A stretch of DNA of 59,615 nt from Cognatazoarcus sp050303815 (GTDB taxonomy: Bacteria > Pseudomonadota > Gammaproteobacteria > Burkholderiales > Rhodocyclaceae): NCBI GenBank assembly GCA_050303815.1, contig JBNLCM010000150.1, positions 1 through 59,615 of the forward strand. The letters are read 5' to 3'. Positions within the stretch are counted from its first letter, which is position 1, and each line of letters begins with the position of its first letter. Shown here one piece after another: positions 1 through 7,678 of the stretch. The position numbers and the translations under genes were made by a program. The notes beneath the pieces are model-generated. The model had not been told where the DNA came from and made no database searches. It was given only the letters and a program-made list of their open reading frames with translations.

Positions 1-60
1 CCAGTGCGAGGCGTTGTCAGGCAAGGCGGGCCGCGTCGTCTACGCGCCCGACGCGCCCGT

Positions 61-564
61 TCAGGGCAGCGCGGCCGGATGGGTGAAGACGTAGTCGTTG
101 TCGCGCACCGGCTGGTGGCAGCCGAAGCATTCGGCCACAAAGCCGGCGTCGCTGCCATGGGGCACCTGATCGAGCCCCTTCCAGCGGGCAAAGCCCCAGC
201 CGCCGGTCTCCTTGAAGCGCGTGCTGTCCTTGATCATGAACTCGGCGTGGACGAAGTCGGACGGTACGGTGGCACTGGCCCACGCGGCATGGCTGCCGTC
301 CTTCCAGACCAGCTTCGCGAGGATGCTGCCATCCGGCCACGGCCGGGTCCTGCCCGCTCGGGCGGCCTGAACGGCTACGTCGTTGCCGAGGATCACTCGC
401 AGGGTCTTGTTATCCTCGCGATGGGACGGCGCAATGATTCGCCAGTCCTGGTAGCCCTCGGGCAATGCGATGCCATTCGGCGCAGTCGGCGGTGCGGCCA
501 GGGCCAGGGTAGGTGCCAGCACGGCGGCAATGGCGAGCGGGCGGATGCGGGTTCGGAAGTTCAT
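61..564 (-). CDS. cytochrome P460 family protein
   Basis: This encodes a 167-residue protein with an N-terminal signal peptide (about residues 1-23, hydrophobic AIAAVLAPTLALA before APP), so it should be exported. A single CFGCH haem-c attachment motif lies near residue 146, and the preceding region (PEGYQDWRII, VILGN, W.DGS, FMIKD, GGWGFARW) has the pattern of cytochrome P460. Members of that family are periplasmic c-type haem proteins, some of which oxidise hydroxylamine or bind NO. Which reaction this one carries out cannot be read from the sequence. The start at 564 is preceded by GAGG-rich sequence and is the first Met before the signal peptide; the longer open frame upstream is not coding. 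It is divergent from rluE. Bases 1-60 of the window hold no gene I can support. Confidence 0.85.
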   Translation of the reverse strand: MNFRTRIRPLAIAAVLAPTLALAAPPTAPNGIALPEGYQDWRIIAPSHREDNKTLRVILGNDVAVQAARAGRTRPWPDGSILAKLVWKDGSHAAWASATVPSDFVHAEFMIKDSTRFKETGGWGFARWKGLDQVPHGSDAGFVAECFGCHQPVRDNDYVFTHPAALP

Positions 565-684
565 CTGGAGACCTCGGTGGAAACGGCGGATGTGTGACAA
601 GAGGATATGCCACGGCAATGGAACAGGTGGGCGGGTGGCAATATTCCGTCCGGCGGTCGGGCCGGCCCGGGGCCGGAGGCTGCT

Positions 685-1263
685 GTGGCGACGCTGATCC
701 TGCTCAACAAGCCCTTCGGCGTGGTGTGCCAGTTCTCGCGGGATGGTGACCGACCGTGCCTGAAGGACTTCATCGATCAGCCCGGTGTCTATCCGGCGGG
801 CCGGCTCGACACCGACAGCGAGGGCTTGCTGCTGCTCACGGACGATGGCCGGCTGCAGCACCGGATTGCCGATCCGCGGCACAAGCAACCCAAGACCTAC
901 CTGGTTCAGGTCGAGGGAGAGATCGATCCTGCCGCGCTTGCCGAACTCGCTGCCGGGGTGGATCTGGGCGATTTCCGCACCCGGCCCTGCCAGGCACGCG
1001 TCGTCCCCGAGCCTGACTGGCTCTGGCCAAGGGAGCCGCCGGTGCGCTATCGCAAGACGGTCCCGACGAGTTGGGCGGAGATCGTGCTCAGGGAGGGCAA
1101 GAACCGACAGGTCAGGCGCATGACGGCGCGGGTCGGCTACCCGACATTGCGCCTGTTGCGCGTGGCGATCGGTCCCTGGGCCCTCGATGGCCTGCAGCCC
1201 GGCCAGTCGCGGGTGGTCCCTGCGCACGGGCCGGAGGCCACGCCCGCGAGGACGCGGCGGTAG
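685..1263 (+). CDS. rluE: 23S rRNA pseudouridine synthase E
   Basis: This is a RluE-type pseudouridine synthase of about 192 residues, which in E. coli modifies U2457 of 23S rRNA. The catalytic Asp is in GRLDTDSEGLLLLT, and the family signatures LLNKPFGV near the N-terminus and EGKNRQVRRM near the C-terminus are present. There is no S4 domain, as expected for RluE. I chose the GTG at 685 because a perfect GGAGG lies at 675-679, five bases upstream, and the conserved fold begins just after it. The ATG at 607 would add an unconserved Gly/Pro-rich tail. It is a monocistronic-looking gene followed by a DUF192 gene with its own -10 element. Confidence 0.88.
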   Translation: MATLILLNKPFGVVCQFSRDGDRPCLKDFIDQPGVYPAGRLDTDSEGLLLLTDDGRLQHRIADPRHKQPKTYLVQVEGEIDPAALAELAAGVDLGDFRTRPCQARVVPEPDWLWPREPPVRYRKTVPTSWAEIVLREGKNRQVRRMTARVGYPTLRLLRVAIGPWALDGLQPGQSRVVPAHGPEATPARTRR

Positions 1264-1278
1264 TCCTTGCTTGCCTCG

Positions 1279-1284
1279 TATAAT
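1279..1284 (+). promoter_or_regulatory. -10 element for the DUF192 gene
   Basis: A perfect TATAAT hexamer sits 29 bases before the ATG at 1313, just after the rluE stop. No good -35 hexamer lies 16-18 bases upstream, so this is a partial promoter call. Confidence 0.4.
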
Positions 1285-1312
1285 CCCGCTTTGCCCTGCC
1301 GGATGCCCCGCG

Positions 1313-1765
1313 ATGATTGTCCGCCGACTGTTGCCCCTGTTGCTCGCGCTGTGCGTGACGGCCGCGGCCGCGCAGTTCCCCGTCGTCGAATTGTCTGCCG
1401 GCATGCACCGCATCGAAGCCGAGTTCGCCAACGACATGAACACCCGCATGCGTGGCCTCATGCACCGCCGGGAGATGTCGCCCCAGCGCGGCATGCTGTT
1501 CGCGTTTCCGGAGGATGCGCGCCACTGCATGTGGATGCGCAACACCCTGATCCCGCTCTCGGTCGCCTTCCTCGACGAGGCCGGTCGCATCCTGAACGTC
1601 GAGGACATGGTTCCGCAGACCGAGGACAGTCACTGCGCCGCCGGTCCGGCGCGCTTCGCGCTCGAGATGAACCGGGGCTGGTTCGCCCAGCGGGGCCTGG
1701 GGCCGGGCGCGAAGATTCGGGGCGTGGCCGGGCTGCGGGCGGCCGACGCCCCGCCCGGGCGCTGA
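1313..1765 (+). CDS. exported DUF192 family protein
   Basis: This encodes a 150-residue protein with a signal peptide (residues 1 to about 20, ending AAAAQ) followed by a single DUF192 domain. Typical DUF192 features are visible: TRMRGLMHR, RGMLFAFP, CMWMRNTLIPLSVAFLD and a C-terminal FALEMNRGW. The family is widespread, small and usually periplasmic; its biochemical role is not established. The start at 1313 gives a clean signal peptide. It lies between rluE and flhB and ends before a small terminator hairpin, so it is probably transcribed alone. Confidence 0.85.
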   Translation: MIVRRLLPLLLALCVTAAAAQFPVVELSAGMHRIEAEFANDMNTRMRGLMHRREMSPQRGMLFAFPEDARHCMWMRNTLIPLSVAFLDEAGRILNVEDMVPQTEDSHCAAGPARFALEMNRGWFAQRGLGPGAKIRGVAGLRAADAPPGR

Positions 1766-1782
1766 TAGCTGATCCCGAATAG

Positions 1783-1803
1783 GCGGCAATTCCTGCCGCT
1801 TTT
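1783..1803 (+). terminator. rho-independent terminator after the DUF192 gene
   Basis: A 6-bp stem (GCGGCA / TGCCGC) with a 5-base loop is followed by TTTT. It is short but well placed, 17 bases after the stop codon and before the flhB promoter region. Confidence 0.5.
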
Positions 1804-1810
1804 CCGCAGC

Positions 1811-1836
1811 TGACGCTTGTGTGCAGCCGCCGATAA
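1811..1836 (+). promoter_or_regulatory. sigma28 (FliA)-like promoter upstream of flhBA
   Basis: A perfect sigma28 -10 box GCCGATAA lies at 1829-1836. The candidate -35 box at 1811-1818 (TGACGCTT against consensus TAAAGTTT) matches 5 of 8 with a 10-base spacer. It is 27 bases upstream of the flhB ATG. The -10 box is also one arm of a short palindrome (GCCGAT-A-ATCGGC), so another reading is a hairpin or operator. Confidence 0.45.
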
Positions 1837-1863
1837 TCGGCAGCGTCACAGGAGTGTCGGCAC

Positions 1864-3009
1864 ATGGCCGAGGAAAGCGACCTCGAAAAAACGGAAGACC
1901 CCTCACCGAGGCGACTGGAGCAGGCCCGAGAAGAAGGCCAGGTGCCCCAGTCGCGCGAGCTGTCGACCTTTCTCGTCACGATGAGCGGGGTCGCCTCGAT
2001 CTGGATCCTGGGCGAGTGGCTGGCCGGTCGGATGGAGGGCATCGTGCGCCGCAGCTTCACGCTGACCCGTGCCGAAGCCTTCGACGCCTCCGAGATGGCC
2101 GGCATGATGGGCCGGCTCGGCACCGAAGCCGTGTTGACCCTGGCGCCCTTGATGGCGGTCCTGCTGGTGGCTTCGGTGGCCGGCCCGCTGATGCTTGGCG
2201 GCTTCGTCGTGGCGCCGAAGGTGTTGCGACTCGACCTGACCCGTCTCAACCCGCTCAAGGGGCTCGAGCGGATGTTTTCGGTGCACGGCCTGGCCGAGCT
2301 GGTCAAGGCGGTGATCAAGGCCCTGCTGGTCGGCGGTGTCGGCAGCATGGTCATGTGGCAGTCGCGGGGCGAGCTGTTCGCGCTGCTGTCGCAGCCCCTC
2401 GAGGCGGGCATGAAGAGTTTCTCCCAGCTCGTCCTGCTGTCCGCGCTCCTGATCACCGCGAGCCTGGCGCTACTGGCCCTGCTCGACGTGCCGTTCCAGC
2501 TCTGGCAGTACCACCGCAAGCTGCGAATGAGCAAGGAAGAGGTGCGCAAGGAAATGAAGGAGACGGAGGGCGACCCGCAGATCAAGGCGCGCATCCGTGG
2601 CATGCAGCGCGAGATGGCGCGTCGCCGGATGATGACCCGCGTGCCCGAGGCGGACGTGATTGTCACCAACCCGACCCACTTCTCCGTGGCCCTCAAGTAC
2701 GACGCGAGCCAGCATGGCGCGCCGGTCGTCGTCGCCAAGGGGCGCAACGTAATCGCCCTGAAGATCCGCGAGATCGCGGCCGAGCACAGCATTCCGAGGC
2801 TCGAGGCGCCACCCCTGGCGCGAGCGCTGTACAAGCACTGCGAGCTGGAAGAGGCGGTCCCCGCCGCGCTCTACACGGCGGTGGCGGAGGTCATGGCCTA
2901 CGTCTACCAGCTCAACCATTTCCACGCGGCCGGCGGCCTGCCGCCGGAAGCACCCGATGACATACCGGTACCGGAGGGCATGGACCCCGGTAGCCCTGAC
3001 GAGGCCTGA
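1864..3009 (+). CDS. flhB: flagellar type III export protein FlhB
   Basis: FlhB (381 residues) is an inner-membrane component of the flagellar type III export gate. It controls the switch from rod/hook to filament substrates by self-cleavage in its cytoplasmic domain. The N-terminus is the conserved hydrophilic SDLEKTEDPSPRRLEQAREEG, followed by about four membrane segments to residue 215 and then the cytoplasmic domain. The autocleavage motif NPTH is at residues 269-272. Length is normal. The start has a GGAG upstream and follows a sigma28-like promoter. flhA follows after 14 bases, so the two form an operon. No other flagellar gene is in the window, so the flhBA pair stands apart from flhF/fleN/fliA. 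Confidence 0.97.
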   Translation: MAEESDLEKTEDPSPRRLEQAREEGQVPQSRELSTFLVTMSGVASIWILGEWLAGRMEGIVRRSFTLTRAEAFDASEMAGMMGRLGTEAVLTLAPLMAVLLVASVAGPLMLGGFVVAPKVLRLDLTRLNPLKGLERMFSVHGLAELVKAVIKALLVGGVGSMVMWQSRGELFALLSQPLEAGMKSFSQLVLLSALLITASLALLALLDVPFQLWQYHRKLRMSKEEVRKEMKETEGDPQIKARIRGMQREMARRRMMTRVPEADVIVTNPTHFSVALKYDASQHGAPVVVAKGRNVIALKIREIAAEHSIPRLEAPPLARALYKHCELEEAVPAALYTAVAEVMAYVYQLNHFHAAGGLPPEAPDDIPVPEGMDPGSPDEA

Positions 3010-3023
3010 GAGCGGAGCCCGCG

Positions 3024-5117
3024 ATGAACGATACCCTCGACCTGCGCACGCTGTTCGCGCCCGAGAACCTGCGCCAGCTGGCGGCGCCGCTGCTGATCAT
3101 CATGGTGTTGTCGATGATGGTCCTGCCGCTGCCGGTCTTCCTGCTCGACATGTTCTTCACCTTCAACATCGCCATGTCGGTGATGGTGATGCTGGTGGCC
3201 ATGTATACGCGCAAGCCGCTCGACTTCTCGGTCTTCCCGACCGTGCTGCTGGTGACCACGCTGCTGCGGCTGTCGCTCAACGTGGCATCGACCCGGATCG
3301 TGCTGCTCGAGGGGCATACCGGCCCGGACGCGGCCGGCAAGGTCATCCAGGCATTTGGTCACTTCCTCGTCGGCGGTAACACGACGGTCGGCATCGTGGT
3401 GTTCGTGATCCTCACGGTGATCAACTTCGTCGTCATCACCAAGGGCGCGGGGCGGATCGCCGAAGTGGGCGCCCGATTCACCCTCGACGCCATGCCCGGC
3501 AAGCAGATGGCCATCGATGCCGACCTCAACGCCGGACTGATCGACGACAAGGAGGCCAAGCGCCGTCGCGCGGAGATCGCCTCGGAGGCGGACTTCTACG
3601 GCGCCATGGACGGTGCCTCGAAGTTTGTCCGCGGCGACGCCGTGGCGGGCATACTCATCCTGATCATCAACGTCATCGGTGGCCTGATCGTCGGCGTCGC
3701 GCAGCACAGCATGGCGGTGGCCGAAGCCGGGCAGCGATATACCCTGCTGACCATCGGCGACGGCCTGGTCGCCCAGATTCCTGCGCTGATCATCTCCGTG
3801 GCCGCCGGCCTGGTGGTGTCGCGGGTGGGGGATGAAGGGGACATCGGTGGCCAGGTCGGCCGACAGCTCTTCAACAACCCGCAGGTCATGATGCTGACGG
3901 CCGGCATCATCGGCATCCTGGGCCTGATCCCGGGCATGCCGAACCTGGTGTTCCTGTTGCTCGCCGCGGGCCTGGCGTCGCTCGGCTGGTTCAAGCGCAA
4001 GGAGCTTATCGCCGCGCCCGCGGCGGCGGCAGGCGAGGCCGAGGGCGAGACCGCGCCGGAGGTGCCGCCCGAAATGCAGGACGCGAGCTGGAACGACGTC
4101 CAGCCGGTGGACGTCCTCGGGCTGGAGGTGGGCTACCGGTTGATCCCGATGGTCGACAAGGCCCAGGACGGGGAGCTCCTCAAGCGCATCCGCGGGCTGC
4201 GCAAGAAGTTCGCCCAGGAGGTGGGCTTCCTGGCCTCGCCCGTCCACATCCGCGACAACCTGGAGCTCAAGCCCAACGCCTATCGCATCACGCTCAAGGG
4301 CGTCGACATCGGCCAGGGCGAGGCCTTTCCAGGGCAGTTCCTGGCGATCAATCCGGGACGTGTCGCCGGTCCGTTGCCGGGGCGCGAGACGCGCGATCCG
4401 GCCTTCGGGCTGCAGGCGTTCTGGATCGACGCGGGCCAGCGCGAGCAAGCCCATGCGCTGGGGTACACGGTGGTCGATGCCAGTACCGTCGTCGCGACCC
4501 ACCTGAACCAGCTGGTGCTGGACCATGCCTCCGAACTGCTGGGTCGCCAGGAGACCCAGGCCTTGCTGGACCACATCGGTCGAGACCAGCCCAAGATGGT
4601 CGAGGACCTGGTGCCCAAGGTCATCTCGCTCGGCGCACTGCAGCGCGTGCTACAGAACCTGCTCGAAGAAGGCATCAACATTCGCGACATGCGCACCATC
4701 GTCGAAGTGCTGGCGGACAATGCCGGTCGTGTGTCCGATCCGAGCGAGCTGACCACGCTGGTTCGCGCCGGGCTCGGCCGGTCGATCATGCAGAGCCTCT
4801 TCCCGGGCCAGGCCGAGGTCCAGGTCATGGCCCTCGATCCGCAGCTCGAACGGATCCTGCTGCAGGCGGTCAGCGGTGGCGGGGACGGCAGTGCGATCGA
4901 GCCGGGGCTCGCCGACGGCCTCCTCAAGAAGACCGCTGAACTGGCCCAGCGTCAGGAAGACATGGGTCTGCCGCCGGTGCTGCTGGTGCCCGCCCCATTG
5001 CGCATGCTGCTGTCGCGCTTCCTGCGCCGGGCGGTGCCCAGCCTCAAGGTGGTCGCCAACTCCGAGGTGCCGGAGAATCGGACGATCCGCGTCACGGGTC
5101 TGGTCGGCGCAAGCTGA
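3024..5117 (+). CDS. flhA: flagellar type III export protein FlhA
   Basis: FlhA (697 residues) is the large subunit of the flagellar export gate. The N-terminal half has about eight membrane segments with the family signature between them (LSLNVASTRIVLL, GNTTVGIVVFVILTVINFVVITKGAGR). The linker and C-terminal cytoplasmic domain that binds chaperone-substrate complexes begin near residue 330. It is cotranscribed with flhB. Its last 26 bases overlap, on the opposite strand, the end of the interrupted gene at 5092-5619. Confidence 0.97.
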   Translation: MNDTLDLRTLFAPENLRQLAAPLLIIMVLSMMVLPLPVFLLDMFFTFNIAMSVMVMLVAMYTRKPLDFSVFPTVLLVTTLLRLSLNVASTRIVLLEGHTGPDAAGKVIQAFGHFLVGGNTTVGIVVFVILTVINFVVITKGAGRIAEVGARFTLDAMPGKQMAIDADLNAGLIDDKEAKRRRAEIASEADFYGAMDGASKFVRGDAVAGILILIINVIGGLIVGVAQHSMAVAEAGQRYTLLTIGDGLVAQIPALIISVAAGLVVSRVGDEGDIGGQVGRQLFNNPQVMMLTAGIIGILGLIPGMPNLVFLLLAAGLASLGWFKRKELIAAPAAAAGEAEGETAPEVPPEMQDASWNDVQPVDVLGLEVGYRLIPMVDKAQDGELLKRIRGLRKKFAQEVGFLASPVHIRDNLELKPNAYRITLKGVDIGQGEAFPGQFLAINPGRVAGPLPGRETRDPAFGLQAFWIDAGQREQAHALGYTVVDASTVVATHLNQLVLDHASELLGRQETQALLDHIGRDQPKMVEDLVPKVISLGALQRVLQNLLEEGINIRDMRTIVEVLADNAGRVSDPSELTTLVRAGLGRSIMQSLFPGQAEVQVMALDPQLERILLQAVSGGGDGSAIEPGLADGLLKKTAELAQRQEDMGLPPVLLVPAPLRMLLSRFLRRAVPSLKVVANSEVPENRTIRVTGLVGAS

Positions 5118-5619
5118 GCGCCGCGTCGATCGCCGTGTCGCGAAAGACGAAGCGCAATGCGGGCTCGTCGCGCCCCCTGCCGTCGCGCAGTCGCCGCGCC
5201 CGTTCGCCGTTGAGCCAGAGCGTGACGCGATCGTCCGCAGGCATCGTGCGTTCCCAGTTGGGCAGCATCCGCATCAGGTAGTGCACCTGGTTCGGCGGGT
5301 CGATGATGACTCTGAGGGCTTGGAGCCGCGTCAGCTTGGGCCAGTGCTCGCCACCCGCGCGGCCCTAGGTCACGACGTTCATGATGTGCGACAGGGCGTC
5401 GCAGTTCGGGTCCTGCCTGTCGATCGACTTGGCGTTGGAATAGACGCCGTCCATGAACACCGTCAGGGTGCGGGAACGCGGCGGCCGCTGTGCCCGCTGC
5501 ATCAGTACCTCGTGCCAGCTGACGGACAGGCTCATCTCCAGGTGGCCGCCGAGGCCCCGTCGGCGCGCCTTGTCCTCGGACGAAGCAGACCTCGTCGAGA
5601 CCGACAGACACCGGGCCAT
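5092..5619 (-). pseudogene. small unknown gene interrupted by an in-frame amber codon
   Basis: An open frame starts with ATG at 5619, five bases after the glnS stop, and runs 84 codons to a TAG at 5365-5367 (ending SHIMNVVT). The same frame then continues for 90 sense codons to a TGA at 5092-5094 (ending SLRRPDP). Both halves look like real protein: the first contains SWHEVLMQR and TVFMDGVYSNAKSI, the second LQALRVIIDPPNQVHYL and WLNGERARRLRDG. Removing the amber codon would give one protein of about 175 residues. Alternatives are two adjacent small genes (the second from the GTG at 5286), a sequencing error, or suppression. I do not recognise the family. It lies downstream of glnS and could be cotranscribed with it. 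Confidence 0.5.
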
Positions 5620-5624
5620 GGACC

Positions 5625-7370
5625 CTAGCGCGCCGGCTTGCCCCAGGAGTCCTTGAGTGTGACGGTCCGGTTGAAGACCGGCGCACCGGTTCGGGAATCC
5701 ACCTGGTCGGCGACAAAGTAGCCGTGGCGTTCGAACTGGAAACGGGCTTCCGGCGTCACGTCCCGCAGGGAGGGCTCGAGGATCGCCTGCACCACCACGC
5801 GCGCGTCGGGGTTGATGTCGTCGAGGAAATCGCGTTCGAGTTCCGGGGGGTCGCCCTCGCGCCGGGTACCCGGCGCAGCCACCGAGAACAGACGGTCGAA
5901 CAGGCGGACCTCTGCCGCGCAGCCATGCTCGGCCGACACCCAGTGGAGGTTGCCCTTGACCTTGTAGTTGTCCGCGCCGGGCGTTCCCGACTTGGAGTCG
6001 GGAAGGTACTCGCAATGGACGGCGACGACGCGGCCGTCGGCATCCTTGTCGCAGCCGGTACATCTCACGACGTAGCCGTATCGCAGGCGCGCCATGTTGC
6101 CCGGATACAGGCGGTGATACTTCTTCGGCGGTTCTTCCATGAAGTCCTCCCGCTCGATCCACAGCTCGCGCGTCAGCGGCATGCTGCGCTTGCCGAGCTC
6201 GGGCTTGAGCGGGTGGTTCGGCGCGAAGCAGTCCTCGCTCTGACCCTCGGGGTAGTTGTCGATGATCAGCTTGACCGGGTCGAGCACGGCGACGCGCCGT
6301 TCCGCTTCCTCGTTGAGCACGTCGCGCATGCACTCTTCCAGCACCGAATAGTCGATCAGCGAATCGGACTTGGAGACGCCGATGCGCTCGGCGAAGCGGC
6401 GGAAGCCTTCCGGCGGATACCCGCGGCGGCGGCCGCCGGCAAGTGTCGGCAGGCGCGGGTCGTCCCAGCCGGACACGTGACCTTCCTCGACGAGCTGGAT
6501 CAGCTTGCGCTTCGACAGGACGACGTAGGTGAGATTGAGGCGCGAAAACTCGATCTGCTGCGGCGCCGGTCGCGGGAAGAAACCGCCCGCCACGAGCTGC
6601 TCGAGCAGCCAGTCGTAGAAGGGGCGCTGGTCCTCGAACTCGAGCGTGCAGATCGAGTGCGTGATGTTCTCCAGCGCGTCCTCGATCGGGTGGGCGAAGG
6701 TGTACATCGGATAGACACACCAGTCGTCGCCGGTCCGGTGGTGGTGGGCGTGGCGGATACGGTAGATGGCCGGGTCGCGCAGGTTGATGTTGGGCGAGGC
6801 CATGTCGATGCGGGCGCGCAGGATATGCGCGCCGTCCGGGAATTCGCCTGCCTTCATCCGGTGGAACAGGTCGAGGTTCTCCTCAACGCTGCGATCGCGG
6901 AAGGGGCTGTCCTTGCCCGGCTCGGTCAGCGTGCCGCGATAGGCACGCATCGCCTCGGCAGACAGCGAGTCCACGTAGGCCTTGCCCGTCTGGATCAGGT
7001 ACTCGGCAAAGGCGTACATCCGGGGAAAATAGTCCGACGCGAAGTACAGATTGTCGCCCCAGTCGAAGCCCAGCCAACGGACGGCCTCGATGATGGCATC
7101 GACGTACTCCTGCTCCTCCTTGGTCGGGTTCGTGTCGTCGAAACGCAGGTGGCAGGCGCCACCATAGTCCTGGGCCAGGCCGAAATTGAGGCAGATGGAC
7201 TTCGCGTGCCCGAAATGAAGGTAGCCATTGGGTTCCGGCGGGAAACGCAGCCGGACAGGCTGGGTGTCGCCACGCGGTGCGTAGCGGCCGGATCGCAGAT
7301 CGTCCTCGATGAGGCTGCGCAGGAAATTGGAGGGGCTGCCGGCGGGGGCGTCTTTGGGCGCTTGGGTCAC
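5625..7370 (-). CDS. glnS: glutaminyl-tRNA synthetase
   Basis: This class I aminoacyl-tRNA synthetase of 581 residues charges tRNA-Gln with glutamine. The HIGH motif appears as HFGH at residues 52-55 within PPEPNGYLHFGH. The KMSKS motif appears as LSKRK near residue 285, the form typical of GlnRS (and not GluRS, which lacks the PEPNGYLH context). The C-terminal anticodon-binding beta-barrels fill residues 340 to the end. Length is normal for the bacterial/eukaryotic-type GlnRS of proteobacteria. It is followed after five bases by the interrupted small gene. Confidence 0.96.
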   Translation of the reverse strand: MTQAPKDAPAGSPSNFLRSLIEDDLRSGRYAPRGDTQPVRLRFPPEPNGYLHFGHAKSICLNFGLAQDYGGACHLRFDDTNPTKEEQEYVDAIIEAVRWLGFDWGDNLYFASDYFPRMYAFAEYLIQTGKAYVDSLSAEAMRAYRGTLTEPGKDSPFRDRSVEENLDLFHRMKAGEFPDGAHILRARIDMASPNINLRDPAIYRIRHAHHHRTGDDWCVYPMYTFAHPIEDALENITHSICTLEFEDQRPFYDWLLEQLVAGGFFPRPAPQQIEFSRLNLTYVVLSKRKLIQLVEEGHVSGWDDPRLPTLAGGRRRGYPPEGFRRFAERIGVSKSDSLIDYSVLEECMRDVLNEEAERRVAVLDPVKLIIDNYPEGQSEDCFAPNHPLKPELGKRSMPLTRELWIEREDFMEEPPKKYHRLYPGNMARLRYGYVVRCTGCDKDADGRVVAVHCEYLPDSKSGTPGADNYKVKGNLHWVSAEHGCAAEVRLFDRLFSVAAPGTRREGDPPELERDFLDDINPDARVVVQAILEPSLRDVTPEARFQFERHGYFVADQVDSRTGAPVFNRTVTLKDSWGKPAR

Positions 7371-7678
7371 GATCGTCTTACGGTCCGAGGATATGCGTAA
7401 CGCCCGATTCTATCGTGCCCGGGCGATTCGACGGCGATGGGCCGCCGCGACCGGGGCGGCAAACCGGGTCGTGGGGCGTCCCGAGGTCCCCGGATGTGAC
7501 GGAAAGCGCCACGGGAGGCCGATTGGGGCTAAAGCTTGTGCCTGGCGGTGCCGATTAACTTTCGTCGTAGAACTGAGCGCCGGGCCCTGTTCACAAGACG
7601 CACCCCGGTGTTTCTTGGGATCATCGGTACATTGCGCTCTCGATCGGGGCCCGCCGAACTCTTGGCAAAAGAACAGTC
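7371..7678 (+). other. 308-bp divergent intergenic region between glnS and module A
   Basis: This GC-rich spacer separates the divergent glnS and the TonB receptor gene. It holds the sigma28 promoter at 7530-7557 and, on the minus strand, a TAGAAT (7407-7412) that may be the glnS -10 box. After the promoter there is a 5' leader of roughly 110 bases. I see no small ORF with a ribosome site in it. Confidence 0.6.
7530..7557 (+). promoter_or_regulatory. sigma28 (FliA) promoter of module A
   Basis: The -35 box TAAAGCTT (7530-7537) matches 7 of 8 positions of TAAAGTTT. The -10 box GCCGATTA (7550-7557) matches 7 of 8 of GCCGATAA. The spacer is 12 bases (usual 11; 10-12 is tolerated). It points into the TonB receptor gene 121 bases downstream. 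Nothing else in the region resembles a sigma70 promoter, so flagellar sigma factor control of this operon is likely. Confidence 0.65.

Noticed and set aside
2904..4574. 556-codon open frame antisense to flhA
   Set aside because: It lies wholly over flhA, whose frame encodes a recognised protein. The His/Asp/Gln-rich product is typical of an antisense frame in high-GC DNA, and no ribosome site or family match is visible.
5286..5286. GTG start for an independent downstream gene after the amber codon
   Set aside because: It is possible, but the frame is open for 26 further codons back to the amber stop with protein-like sequence, and no ribosome site precedes this GTG. I treat both parts as one interrupted gene.
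5724..7400. 558-codon open frame antisense to glnS
   Set aside because: It fully overlaps glnS on the other strand; the Val/Arg/Asp/Gly-rich product is a codon-bias shadow.
7430..7560. c-di-GMP (GEMM) or cobalamin riboswitch before the module A receptor
   Set aside because: Short pieces such as CAAACC and GACGGAAAGC recall GEMM, and a TonB receptor would suit cobalamin, but the conserved stems and loops cannot be assembled. The sigma28 promoter explains part of the stretch. An Infernal search would decide.
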